NCBI GenBank assembly: GCA_024195585.1
Contig: SWBL01000142.1
Location: 53,729 to 117,728, forward strand
DNA length: 64,000 nt
Origin: Aureobasidium sp. EXF-3400
Lineage: Eukaryota > Ascomycota > Dothideomycetes > Dothideales > Saccotheciaceae
Direction of reading: 5' to 3'
Of this stretch, positions 51,601-62,157 are shown piece by piece. Made by a program: the position numbers and the translations under genes. The stretch's first letter is position 1. Every line of letters begins with the position of its first letter. The notes beneath the pieces were generated by a model. The model did no database searches. It was given only the letters and a program-made list of their open reading frames with translations, and had not been told where the DNA came from.

Positions 51601-52792
51601 CGACACATCTGTACGGCTATTGCTCAAGCGGGGTACACTTGAAAGACCTGGATATAACTTTTTGTTGATGAGAGCTGTGGAATGTGGTAGAGATACGACT
51701 GTGAAGTTGTTACTCGAGAATGGTGCGGATCCACACGGTATGAATGGCCAGGCGTTGCACGCAGCTTCGCAAGACGGTTACAACTCGATTTTGCAGCTGC
51801 TACTCGATCACCATGCCGATGTAAACGCTGGGGATGGCCAGGCGTTGCATGCAGCTACGAAAAACGGCCACAACACGACTATACAGCTGCTGCTCGATCA
51901 CGGCGCGGATGTAAACATCAGAGACTGCTGGGCGCTGCGTGCAGTCATAGCTCATGGTAAAAAGTCGACTATACAGCTACTCCTCAGAAGTGGTGCAAAC
52001 GTGAATGCTGGACATGGCCGGATGTTGCGAGAAGCTTCGAATCAGGGTCACGCCAGAGTTGTACAAATGTTGCTCGACAAAGGCGCAAATCCCAACGCTC
52101 ACCCTCAATCGGCACTTACTGCACTACAAGAAGCTTTGGTGCGTGGCTATGCGAAGCTTGTGATGAGTCTCGGCGAGGGAAGATCCCGCGAAACAGCACT
52201 AGACTCTAATGAAGTTTCGCGCTACTACAGGATCTCACGACTATTGGTTCACAAAGGCGCAGATATGAATGTTCCGGGCGGGGCATGGTTTGACACATTA
52301 AGAGTAGGTGTATGGGACATTCAAACCGTACAGCGGATATTGGAGAGGAACAAGTTCCTGAGTGCGGACCACTTATTGTCTGCTATGCTCGACACTGGTC
52401 CCCAAAGTGAAAGAATTGTTTCAGCCATGTTGCCCTATCTTACTCACGAGGCTGCTGCAGCAGAATGTGGGAGAAAGAGGAACCTGCTCCACAAAGCCGC
52501 ATTTTCTGGGTCGGAAGTCGTTACGCGAAGATGCCTCAAACTGGGCGTCAATGTCCTTGCTCGGGACCTTGAGGGAAGAACGGCTCTACACTATGCTGCA
52601 TGCTCCGGCTACATCACTATTGTCGAGATCCTCGTTTGGGCCGGCGCTGGCATACACATGCTCGACAACGACGACATGTCGCCTCTCGACTTTGCAGTAG
52701 GCTGTGCCCCCAAACCGCTAATTCCGAGCAGATGGGATGAGTCGGAGCAACGAGTATCTCACTACGATGTCATCAAGTACCTATCCGACTGA
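48661..52792 (+). CDS. NLR-type protein: PNP_UDP phosphorylase - NACHT - ankyrin repeats
   Basis: Exons 48661-49708, 49772-50618 and 50683-52792 join in frame to 1,334 residues. Residues 10-330 are a nucleoside-phosphorylase-like (PNP_UDP) domain, with [51 protein letters not shown] and CDYADSHKND. Residues about 405-640 are a NACHT NTPase, with Walker A GIPGCGKT (429-436), Walker B LSIVLDALDE (526-535), LVTSRRE (sensor) and KADGMFRW at the second junction. A helical linker follows, then ankyrin repeats from about 866 to the end. This is a fungal STAND/NLR organisation associated with non-self recognition and programmed cell death in other species. Intron 1 (GTTAGT, CTGAC branch, ACAG) carries an in-frame TAG, so a retained intron would end the protein after the PNP domain. 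Confidence 0.88.
51746..52015 (+). repeat. 90-bp repeat units in the ankyrin region
   Basis: GGCCAGGCGTTGCA at 51746 recurs at 51836, with a variant (GGGCGCTGCGTGCAG) at 51926. The 90-bp (30-codon) units share ATACAGCTGCTGCTCGATCA-like and GCGGATGTAAAC blocks. The high similarity at DNA level suggests recent unit duplication or conversion. Confidence 0.8.
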
Positions 52793-54435
52793 GCGCCGGA
52801 GGAGGTTTCTAGATCATTTACAGATCAAGAATCGAGTTCCTGAAGAACTTGGGGAACTCGAGGATTCGAAGCACTCAATTTGATAAGATCGCCAACTCGA
52901 ATCTCACATCCTACGACGGTGAAGTCCAAGTACACAATGCCACCGTTCAGCATTAAAGCCACATCTTCATCACACTCTGGATATTTTGAGCATCTACTTA
53001 CTGTCTCGTGCTACATTTGTCTGTGCTACCAATACGTCTGAACTCAGTCTGAAATCCTTGTGCCAAATACCGCTACCGTCTCTACATGGTATCTGGTCCG
53101 CATGAACGTGTTACACGACCATCGTAGCAGTGTCTGTTGTGGTCAGTGTTCCGGCAATAGCCGCTGATTCAGGAATTCTCGCAACCCATCTCCGGTACGC
53201 ATTGAACCAGTTGTTGTCGACGACTTCCCTTGCGGCACTGAGATTCTGTATTGATTCTCATCCTCTGCTGAGTACTCATCCATATGCCTCGAGAACCTGA
53301 TCTGGCGCTGGCAAGTATATTGAAGGATTCAGATCAATGCGCAACATTTGCCTGCACTACAGCGAGATGCATCGAGACGGAAAAGCACAAGTTTCAGAAC
53401 TCTGGCCATCCGAAATGGCAGGACAGGGCTCCATTTCTCATAACCTCCGTCTGTCAGTCTCAGCGGCTAGAAGCCGAGGAATCGGAGGCGAATAAAGCTT
53501 GCAGGACGGCAGACAACATTGGATAGGAGGAGTTGGGGGCCCTCGGAGACTTGTAGCTGGCGTTCGTCGCAACCCTGACTCGCCGACACTTTTGACGCTT
53601 TCTAATAGCCTGTGTCCTGGTAGCTGGGCACGTTTGGCTTTGAAGCGTTTGGAGCGCATGAAAAGGTCTTGCTGTATTAGACTCCTTGAATAACACGTGA
53701 TGGACGAAGCAGGTGTCGAGGAGAGGTTTGTGCTTAACAGCATTTGATAATGCACTGTCGAATTTTTTGTATCCAAAGCCTATGCGTATTGTTGTATCTT
53801 CGCTACTCGAGTAGTGCATTGCTTTCCCCAATCTTCGAAGTATTCATTCCGTGTTGTACACGACTACGTCTATTCTTTCTCTTGTCTACACACATAATGC
53901 GTGTGATAAAGTAAACATGTGCCAGAGATCACACTAATATCACGCTATCTAACCGCTGAAATGGTTCATTTGGCTAAGCATTACGCAATCTTGATTGTCT
54001 ACTACTTCGACAGCAAGATGGTATCTCTAGACCAGCTCCTTGAGTAGCAACTGCCCAATGGTGGATATGCGCACATACGTCTGACAGCGCTGTAAGACTG
54101 CTCTGCATTCAGGAAACCAAGAACAGTTGGCTTCTAGCGCCGGATCTCAATTTACGTTGTTGCTCCTAGATACCCGATCTGAAACTCACGAATCTCTACC
54201 GACCATCATACTTCTTCTTCCACCTTCTTTGGGGCTTTCTGCTTTAGATTTTCTAAAGATACATTCTCCTACCTTCGACGCTTCCTCTGCTCTTCAAAAT
54301 AATCCATCTACTTCCACATCCATCGCTCTACTTTTATAGATCTACCTTAGTCTTCTCTTACGTCTCATACGCACCGATACACTCGATAGACTGCAAAGGG
54401 TGAGAAGAACGATTGAATAGATCTCAATATAAACA
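52793..54435. other. Intergenic, no gene seen
   Basis: 1.6 kb between the NLR-type gene and the GMC gene's 3' end, moderately AT-rich. Frames at 53284-53526, 53438-53831 and 54127-54339 have no motif. I cannot support a gene. Confidence 0.4.
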
Positions 54436-56477
54436 TCAAAGTATTGACATTAGGCTACTCCATCCTAAGGTGACGGCCACAATCCACATCAACCACTTCC
54501 CCGCTCCCAATGCCAATCCCAATCGCTCAGCTCCACCAGTAAACGCCACAGACGAAGAGGCGGGCACCGCAGACCCTCTAGCATCATAAGTGACCGTAGG
54601 CTGCACAGTGGGGAACACCGCTGTAGCATTACTGCTCGAATTGCTCTTCGCAGGATCCTCCGTATACGTAAGTCTTGATCCCTTGATACCTTGCAAAATC
54701 TTAGCAGCATGAACAGCAACAGCATAAGTCAACCCCATCGGATGAGCAGAAGGTTGATAAGGAAAAATACTCCCGTCCACCACGCGCACATTGCGAGTTC
54801 CGTACACCAACATCTGAGCATCCACTGCACCACCCGCCTCGCGAGAAAGCATAGGTAATCCGCCAGTGAGATGTTGAGATGTGCCTGAGCGTTCGAAAAC
54901 AGCTTGTTGATATTCTGCAGGAGGTAAAGTGTGATCCGGGTCTGTTTTTGTGAGAACTTCCGAGAAAGGAGGGGAAGAAGCGAGTTCAGTAACGTAGAAT
55001 TGGGAGGCGCGGGATAGCAGCCACAGATCCCAGGGTACCGTTTCGTTGCCGATGGTAGCGAGGACGGAGTTGTAGTTTGGATCTATCACTGGTGCAGCCA
55101 GAGGGTCGGAGGAGTTGATGTGTACGCTGCCTTGACTAAGTGGGATTAGAGTGTAAGGCATAGATTGCGTGCTGCTGTATTGCCATGCCATTTCAATTAA
55201 TGGTTGTCTGGTATACCACAAATGCTTGAAGACCTCAAATTGTGCATCTTCCAAGCCAGGAATGGATGCGGTGGTGTTGAGCCATGTAGAAGCAGCGTTA
55301 TAATCAGAGGCAGACAACACGTCTTGAGCTGGTCGCAGATCGATGTAGTTTTGAGCATATTCGCCTCCAGTAAATTCGACGCTGAAGTTATATTGGAGGG
55401 GTTGATATTGCATCATCAATGGATCTCTGAGACCCGCGCCTACGCTACTAAGATTGACGATTGGTGTAATGTTTAACGGCATCAAGATGTCTGGGTTGCC
55501 AATACCTGAGCGTTCCAAGATTGGTGCCGAGCCTGCTATTCCTGCTGATATGATTATCTCGTCGGCTTGGATGGAGAGACTGGCATTCGAAGTGCGGCCG
55601 GATGTGTCCACAAAGTTCAGTCCGCGAGCAGTGACATTGCCCGATGTCTTTGATGACCAGCTGATGTTGGTTACTTGAGCATTGGTGTAGAGATGTAAGT
55701 TCTTTCTGTCTTGGACGGCAGTGTACGCAGACCCGGCATAACTTCTTGTGTAGTTGCCTGGACAGATGGCGAGAGGCAAGAACCCAGCACCAGTGACATT
55801 TCCACCATTACGATCTCCAGGTACCGCATAGCCAGTATTGAGCAGTGCAGGCGTCACGTAGTCAGACAGCAAAGACAGCACACTGCGCTGCAGAGTCGAG
55901 CAGATGTACCCAGTGGATCCATGATTCGCAGGGTTCGGCTGCTCGGCAGAAGACGCATTGACTGAAGGGGCGAAGAACATCTCACTCTCCCTGAATGCCG
56001 TCGAAAGGGTTTCCCAGTTCCAACCAGTGAGATTGAGCAGCGACTCCCAGATATCAAGTTGAATACGAGAGTCTTCGTTATGAATCATCCAATTCATGGC
56101 ACTTGTGCCGCCTGACCATCTATCAGTCAACATTTCTTGCCTCAATGCACGTACTTCTTACCTATCGTCTTGCCTCTGTTAACAGGCTGACTTCTGTTTT
56201 GGTATAGACCAGGTTGAACGGTACTGTAATACGCCCAATCATACTCCGTGTCGATGATCTCGCCTCTCAATTCTGGAATCGTGATGTTGGGATTTGTGCG
56301 ACCGTCTGAACCGGCTTCGAGAATGGCGACATTGATGGAAGGGTCTTCGGTAAGGACGATGGCTAGAAGGAGTCCTGCTGTACCAGCACCTGCGATAGCA
56401 TAGTCGTAAACTTGTGTAGTGTTCTGAGCGACTGCCGTTGCTGCAGTGGTCAACAGTAAGGGTGTCAAAGAACGCAT
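54436..56477 (-). CDS. Secreted GMC oxidoreductase (glucose/alcohol oxidase-like) with GPI-like tail
   Basis: Exons 56477-56162 and 56111-54436 around a 50-nt intron give 663 residues. The signal peptide MRSLTPLLLTTAATAVAQ precedes the FAD motif DYAIAGAGTAGLLLAIVL and ILEAGSDGR. The splice joins KTIG to GTSAMNWM, the conserved GMC_1 segment. SADEIIISAGIAGSAPILERSGIG is the second signature. Both catalytic histidines are present: SQHLTGGLPM and PSAHPMGLTYAVA. Many N-glycosylation sites (NVT, NAS, NYT, NTT and others) fit secretion. The C-terminus is Ser/Thr-rich and ends in a hydrophobic stretch (GKWLMWIVAVTLGWSSLMSIL), as in GPI-anchored proteins. It oxidises an alcohol or sugar to give H2O2 or pass electrons to a quinone; substrate unknown. 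Confidence 0.88.
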
Positions 56478-57116
56478 TGTGTAGGTGGTCGAGTATAGAA
56501 TTCAAGCAAGGTAAAGTCGAAGTTCGCTCTTCTTTGTGTCGTCTTTGACCCCTCACGAGATGCATGGAAGTCGTGAGACGTCATTGAGCATACCAAAGGA
56601 CGGCTTGATGAGCCGTGCCGACATGCGCTGACGCTCCGACTTTTCATAGGTGTTGGACATGGTCAGTCACTTCGGCATATGTTGTGTCGTGCGAATAAAG
56701 TCGAAACATGATGTATGAATGATGGAGACGTGCATCGGGAATGCAGATCTCCCTTTCTTTTGCCGTGGGGTTCGTGGAGATCTCGGAGGGGAAACTCCGA
56801 CCTCTGGTCCTTCCTGCCCAACCTTCGACTCAAAATTCCTGCTTGATGCTGTCGTTGACTGACTCGATTGTTGTTGATCTGCTCAATTCATTACAGCTCA
56901 GACGCAAGCGTACGTCGAAGATGACCAGAAAGTCAGCACCAGTATCAAGGAGAGGAACTTTTGAAAGTGAAAATCGTAGTAGGCATCTCTATGTACAGTT
57001 CTACTCATCTCCTTCTCCCTCGGATATCTTTGAAAAACAAACAACTCCCCAACCTAACAAAACCCGCTTATTATGTGTTCAACCTCGCAATCTATGTACA
57101 ATTGAGGTGTTCAAAT
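56478..57116. other. Intergenic, no gene seen
   Basis: 640 bp: promoter of the GMC gene on the left and 3' region of the secreted-protein gene on the right, i.e. two minus-strand genes in tandem. A 132-residue plus-strand frame (56741-57139) is not convincing. Confidence 0.4.
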
Positions 57117-58607
57117 TTATGCGTTCACGGTCGAGGTAGCGACGTAAACAGTGGTGGCGGCGGCAGTAGCAGTGCTAGTGACGGCAGCACCAGTGGTAGC
57201 GACCAGAGCACAGGCGGAGCTGATGATGGAGCCAGCGTACTTCTGGAGAGCAGAAGGAGTGGCAGCAGCTTGACGCTTCTTTTGAGCATTGGCGGTGATC
57301 AGGGTAGTGGCTGAGACGGTGGGAGTGACGGTGACAGTCTTGGTGGAGCCGGTCACGGACAAGATCGAAGAGCAGTAAGACTGGAGAGTAGCGGAAACGA
57401 TGGCGGAACTGGCCGAGGCGACGTTGCAAGGGTATCTGGGCTTACCACCATCGGTCTTGTTGGAGAAGGTATAAGAGAAACCGACAGTGTACTTGTCAGA
57501 GCCGTAGTAGTAGCCAGTGTTCTTGGCGTAGGACATCGACCAGGTCTGGTCGTAGAGAGCGCAACTCTGCTGAAGAGGCTGGCCGTTCTTGTACAGAATG
57601 TAGGTGTTGAAGAAAGTGCAGACCTTGTTGAATTGGCCAGCAGGAGCGGGGTGCTGACGAGCGTAGTCGGCCTGCTCGTTGCAAGCAATTGCGCAAAGGT
57701 TGGCATCGAAAACACCGTTACCGAGCTGTCTTGAGCCGAGGAAAGAATCATCACCAGTGCAGTCAAGAGGGGCGTTGATGGCAGCAGTGCCGAGGAAGAC
57801 ACCAGCGTTGTAACCAACGGGGGTAGCGATAGACTTGTTGACATATCCGTTGGATCCAGCAATCACGACCTGGAACTGATTGCGCCATTGGCCTGCATTG
57901 TTTGCGTTATCGGAGGTGACAGGTCCTGACCAGAATACACACTTGCGGACGATTAGCATTAGAGCAAAAAATAAAAGATATCAATGGGGATGATTTACCT
58001 TGATGTTGGTGGTCGAATGGGGGTTGCTGCAGCTGTCACTATCAGGGTTGACAACGGGATCACGCTCGTAGTAGATGTTGAACGACTGGCATCCGTTGAT
58101 CTTGGTGCACTTGTCGGCGCACTTCTGCTGGTCGTAATCGGTAAGGAGGGTGTATCCCATGTAACCGTAGGCGTTGTTTGATGCGGCCAAGTTGAAGAAA
58201 GTGTTCACGTAACCAGAAGGCACAGCGTTGGCGGCTGAGCTGGCGGTGGCAGCGAAAGAAGGGTAGGCCGAGAAAGCGCTGACAGAGTCGTCAGTGGCCT
58301 GAGGCCCAAGGGAGACACCGGTGGGCTGAGCCTGGCAGGAGGTAGGAGAGGCAGCACGCTTGGCCATAGCAGAGTCCAGAGGGAAGGAATCGTCAGGGTT
58401 GGCAACCAGAGCGGAGCTGACAGCAGCGGCTGAGGCTTCGCTGGAATAAGAGACAGTGGTAGCGGTGGCAGTGGTAGCAGGAGCAGTAGCATAGACCACG
58501 GGGATGGTGACATTGGGGGCAGGAGTCAACTGAAGGACGGCATCCCAATCAAGGTCCTGGGCTTGAGCGATAGCTGCAAAGGCAGCAGCAGCGATGTAGG
58601 AACGCAT
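57117..58607 (-). CDS. Secreted Cys-rich protein with PAN/Apple-like module and Kex2 sites
   Basis: Exons 58607-57999 and 57941-57117 around a 57-nt intron give 477 residues. The ATG at 58607 starts a clear signal peptide (MRSYIAAAAFAAIAQAQ); the frame is open further upstream but begins without one. A Ser/Ala/Thr-rich region contains a Lys-Arg (SAMAKR), a likely Kex2 cleavage site. The central Cys-rich segments LLTDYDQQKCADKCTKING and CQSFNIYYERD resemble PAN/Apple modules, and CNEQADYARQ lies in a second similar unit (CAIAC). AQKKRQ near residue 430 is another Kex2 site. The C-terminus is Ala/Thr-rich. Probably a cell-wall or extracellular protein; no enzyme function is seen. TATATATA at about 58702-58710 lies 95-100 nt upstream of the start. 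Confidence 0.75.
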
Positions 58608-60313
58608 GATGTGAGATGTGATTGTCGAGAGGAGGTTACTCTTGATTGTTGGTGAGGAGTTTGAGTGAGATGATGATGGAGATGTAACGGGCACCTACAT
58701 GATATATATATGTCCGTCGTATAACTGAGCCTCATGGTCCCTTCGAGTCCATAGGGCCCATGTCTGTGTTTAGCTTCGGGGTCAGCGAGCTAGACATGGC
58801 GCTTGAATCTTGGAAAGCCACGAGACTCGAGATGCCCGAGACGATTCGAGGTGAACAAGATCTCAGACTCCGATTTCACAGCTAGCGAGGTTTTGTGGCG
58901 CTCTGCGGGCGCAATGCGTAGCTGACAGCCATGGCCCAGGGGCAGGGAAGAGTTCCGGGAGAGTCCAACGGTATATCCACTTGGTGCAAACAAAGTGTCG
59001 GGGCGTTCTTGTCACAGAAAGACGGTGCAATCGGAGGGCCGCTCGTTCGTGAGAGTTATCTCCCCCAAAAATACTACAACGGCTCTCCAGACAACAGCTC
59101 CCCCTAAGCTGTTTGAGTTAATGGGCAAAGTCAGTCGTCTCTCACGGGACGATAAGGAGTAATCCTAACCGCAGAGCGGCTTGCAACAATAGTCAGCACG
59201 GACTGCCGCGTATTTTCTGATGCTCAATGCGGACTCCGAGCGCGGGACGAAGGAGTGGTGTACCACACGGCATCGCCGAGAAGAGAAGTGCATAGCATCG
59301 AATCGACACAAAACAGACCTGTTCCTTGACATGGTCTCGGTTCAGGTTGCTATGCCATGTGAGCTGGGAAACGCGGTGAAAAACTGGAGATGCACGGGTG
59401 TATGTCTCAGCTTGACGGCTTCTGGACTGCCCGCATTCCGCCAAGAAAACTTATGAGTTGGTTCGGCGTTCTACAAAGTGAGACGTGAAGACAGCAGCTG
59501 AAGAGCAAAAGGGCCGCGCACTGCTTCAGGTTGCTACAGAAGACCGGTGAGACACCAAACACGATAACGAGAGCTTCCGGCAGTAGAAAATTCTTCGTTA
59601 TGGTGTGACTGTGAAGCGGTACGCTGGTGGTGAAGCTTTGATTGCGACGAAAGCCCTCGGCGTCGCCTATTCAGCCGCACATCGAGTCGGTCGTGGCCTT
59701 CCGACTGGTATAGACGGTGAAGACGGCGTTCCCGGCTTGATGCGCAAAGCGATGCAATTCTCTATCCCATATCAGGTGAAAGGTCTTGTATCAGATCAGC
59801 TTGTTGAGCGGGTCGTTGTCGCACCTATTTCGAAGTTCGAATCTGATCTTGGCGACACGACTTATGGCTGAGCATTGACGAGAATCTGTCAACCATGAAT
59901 TTTGTCCAGCTTCGGTCGCGTCTTGTTGGTGCCTCACGGGCGCGTCTGTCCTGCCAGTTCACAGCACCTTCACCACAGTCGCTACGGTCTTCATCTTCCA
60001 CATCCTTCTGCAGATAGGCGCGTCTATTGACAATAGTTTGTTCATACCTCCGGCCGTCTTGTGACCGAACCTATCGTTATTCTCTTCGGAGAGGATACGT
60101 TTTGTCGCATCACCGCTGCACGTAGACACAAGCTGTTGTTGGTCTTCAAGCTGAAGCTGTCGAGCTACTGCGCTCCTATCATTTATTTGTTTTCTCGAGA
60201 GTCGGGGCTGCTCACATTCGACGAAAGCCCGGGTGGGAGGGTATCCCGATACTTTTACGTTCGGGGGCTCTCAATATCTAATTCGGTAATACACTGTTGT
60301 GCAATCAGCTGAC
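58608..60313. other. Intergenic, no gene seen
   Basis: 1.7 kb between the secreted-protein gene (minus) and the coiled-coil gene (plus). An 88-residue plus-strand frame (59605-59871) has no recognisable motif. A leader or upstream exon of the next gene could lie here. Confidence 0.4.
58702..58710 (-). promoter_or_regulatory. TATA box of the secreted Cys-rich protein gene
   Basis: ATATATATA about 95-100 nt upstream of the start at 58607. Confidence 0.45.
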
Positions 60314-61965
60314 ATGGCAGCAACTACAACTGGTGGCGCTTGGAGGTCGCGTAGAGCGGCTTTCGTACAGAGCTTCACCTCTGATCATGGCTGCCGCTGC
60401 CAGATTCGCTTTTTCCATAGCAGTGATCAGGCCTCTATATCGCTTCAGCTGCAGCAAAGCACTCATCTTGCTGGCGTCACCAACCATCCTCCCCGACATG
60501 TTGTTCTCCACATCCAACCATTGATTGTCGAATCCTGTTCCATAGCTGAGGAAACATCAATCTCGCCGTTGCTGCTGAAATGTATACCTACCTCACTCGC
60601 AAGCCCCTCTGAAGTCTTGACTGTTGCCCTTGTTTTGAAGTCTCCTGGTGCCGTGCACTATCCAAAGGGGCTGACGAGCGTACGTCCGGCTGATCCAGCT
60701 GATGTCGACTTCCAATCGTTCATCGAGCTGTGCCAAGCAACGACCATCTATATACATTTTGCCAAAGCTCAGTTTGACGAACAAGAGAAGTCAAGATTAG
60801 TAAGGCTGGTGAATGGCTTCGACAATGGAGAGCTGAAGGCGCCGCCTCTTAACCTTGGCCGAGAAGATCGCGGCAGAGGCTTACAAGAAGGTACATGGCA
60901 GGTCTTCAGCCCCAGAGCCTCAGGGTCCAGCCACGGTGCGACAACCTCAAGCCTGGGCAAAAGATCAAGACAAGGTAAGCACCTACTAGCAGTTCCTCCA
61001 TCATGGTGTAGACGTGCGAGTGCCATCTCAATGCAGCAGGCTTTTGCCATATCTCAATGGCACCCTTGAGGTGTGCTGGACAGTTCCCTCTGTCCGAGCT
61101 CTCCTTGAACGTACATGTCGTCGACATAAGCCTTCTGCATTACGATGGCTTGAACTCAATCATGTAAGCTGGCGAGATGCTGATGTTGCCAGCTTCAGGC
61201 ACCCCTTCTGATGCTCAATCTAAGCGTCCTACCTATACGTATACCACCCCTCCTCCCTACTCCCCTACCGAGGTCAACACCACGCCTACCACGATCTCTG
61301 GCCACTCTAACAGTATACAACCGACTGTGTTCACATTACCGCCATACCGCAAGGAGTCAGGCTCTTTGCAAGAAGATGGCCAGGTTACTCTCCTTGCCAA
61401 CATGCTTGCAACAGTTCCCGAACATGTGCTTCGCGAAGCAATAATACAATCCGGTCATGAACGAGTGTTAGGGCTGGTATCTGCAGGTGCTGTTATAGAG
61501 AAGCCCCTTGAGCACTCTAAGCCTGGGACTCGCGGCTTGTCCAGCCCGCGGATCAATGTTCTGGTCAGAGACCTGTTCACAGCGGAGGTAGAGACTCGGA
61601 TGAGATATCTCGTCGAGTCCGGACTACCCCATCAAACCAAAGACGCCATCGAGAAGATCATGGACGAATACCACAACGTTTTTCACCACGATCGCCAGGA
61701 CGCAGAAGCAGCCATACAAGAACAGGTCGAAGATGCCTCCTTGGAGGTGAAGATGGCCCTCGAGGACGGCATGAGGGAAATCGAAGAGTTGGTCGAGGAA
61801 CGTCTCCAGAAACTGGCTGGTGAGTACCAGATCTTTGATGGCAAGGCCAACATTGAGCTTGATAACCTCAGGTGTTGGTTTGTCAAATTCGCTCGCACCT
61901 TATTCTTTGAGAAGCGGGCAGAACATATCTCGCAAAGGGATCTGGCAAGATGCACCTCTATATAG
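60314..61965 (+). CDS. Hypothetical protein with C-terminal coiled coil, two exons
   Basis: Exons 60314-60974 and 61193-61965, joined in phase 1 across a 218-nt intron (GTAAGC donor, TGCTGAT branch, CCAG acceptor), give 477 residues. A second acceptor TTCAG six nt downstream (61198) also keeps the frame. The N-terminal part (about 60-200) has conserved-looking segments: VVLHIQPLIVESCSIAEE, SFIELCQATTIYIHFAKAQF and PLNLGREDRGRGLQEGTWQV, the last followed by a SLGKRSRQ basic stretch. The middle is Pro/Thr/Tyr-rich (TYTTPPPYSP). The last 150 residues are acidic and helical (EAAIQEQVEDASLEVKMALE), probably coiled coil. This layout recalls a group of uncharacterised Pezizomycotina proteins. Function unknown. 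The exact start is uncertain because the region before residue 45 looks poorly conserved. Confidence 0.55.
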
Positions 61966-62080
61966 ACAACATCTAATCCGCTTCTGCTTCTGCGAGATGC
62001 ACTGCAGCTGATATTTCAACCCTGACAATGCTCAATCATGAGATACTTATTGCATACCGCTCAAACTGTTCTTCATCAAT

Positions 62081-62152
62081 GGTTGCGTGGCCCAATGGCA
62101 AGGCGCTTGACTACGAATCAAGAGATTCCAGGTTCGACCCCTGGCGTGATCA
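62081..62152 (+). tRNA. tRNA-Arg (anticodon ACG)
   Basis: A complete 72-nt cloverleaf with no intron. The acceptor stem is GGTTGCG/CGTGATC, with three G-U pairs. The D arm is GCC...GGC, the anticodon stem CTTGA/TCAAG carries loop CTACGAA (anticodon ACG, read as ICG), and the variable loop is short. The T arm is CCAGG-TTCGACC-CCTGG and the discriminator base is A. It reads Arg codons CGU/CGC/CGA after wobble inosine. Confidence 0.93.
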
Positions 62153-62157
62153 TTTTT
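62153..62157 (+). terminator. RNA polymerase III terminator
   Basis: TTTTT directly follows the tRNA discriminator base. Confidence 0.7.

Noticed and set aside
59605..59871. 88-codon frame
   Set aside because: Too short and without motif; could be a leader exon, but nothing supports it.
61014..61211. Additional exon between the two parts of the coiled-coil gene
   Set aside because: No donor/acceptor combination joined it in phase on both sides, whereas skipping it joins the flanking exons cleanly.
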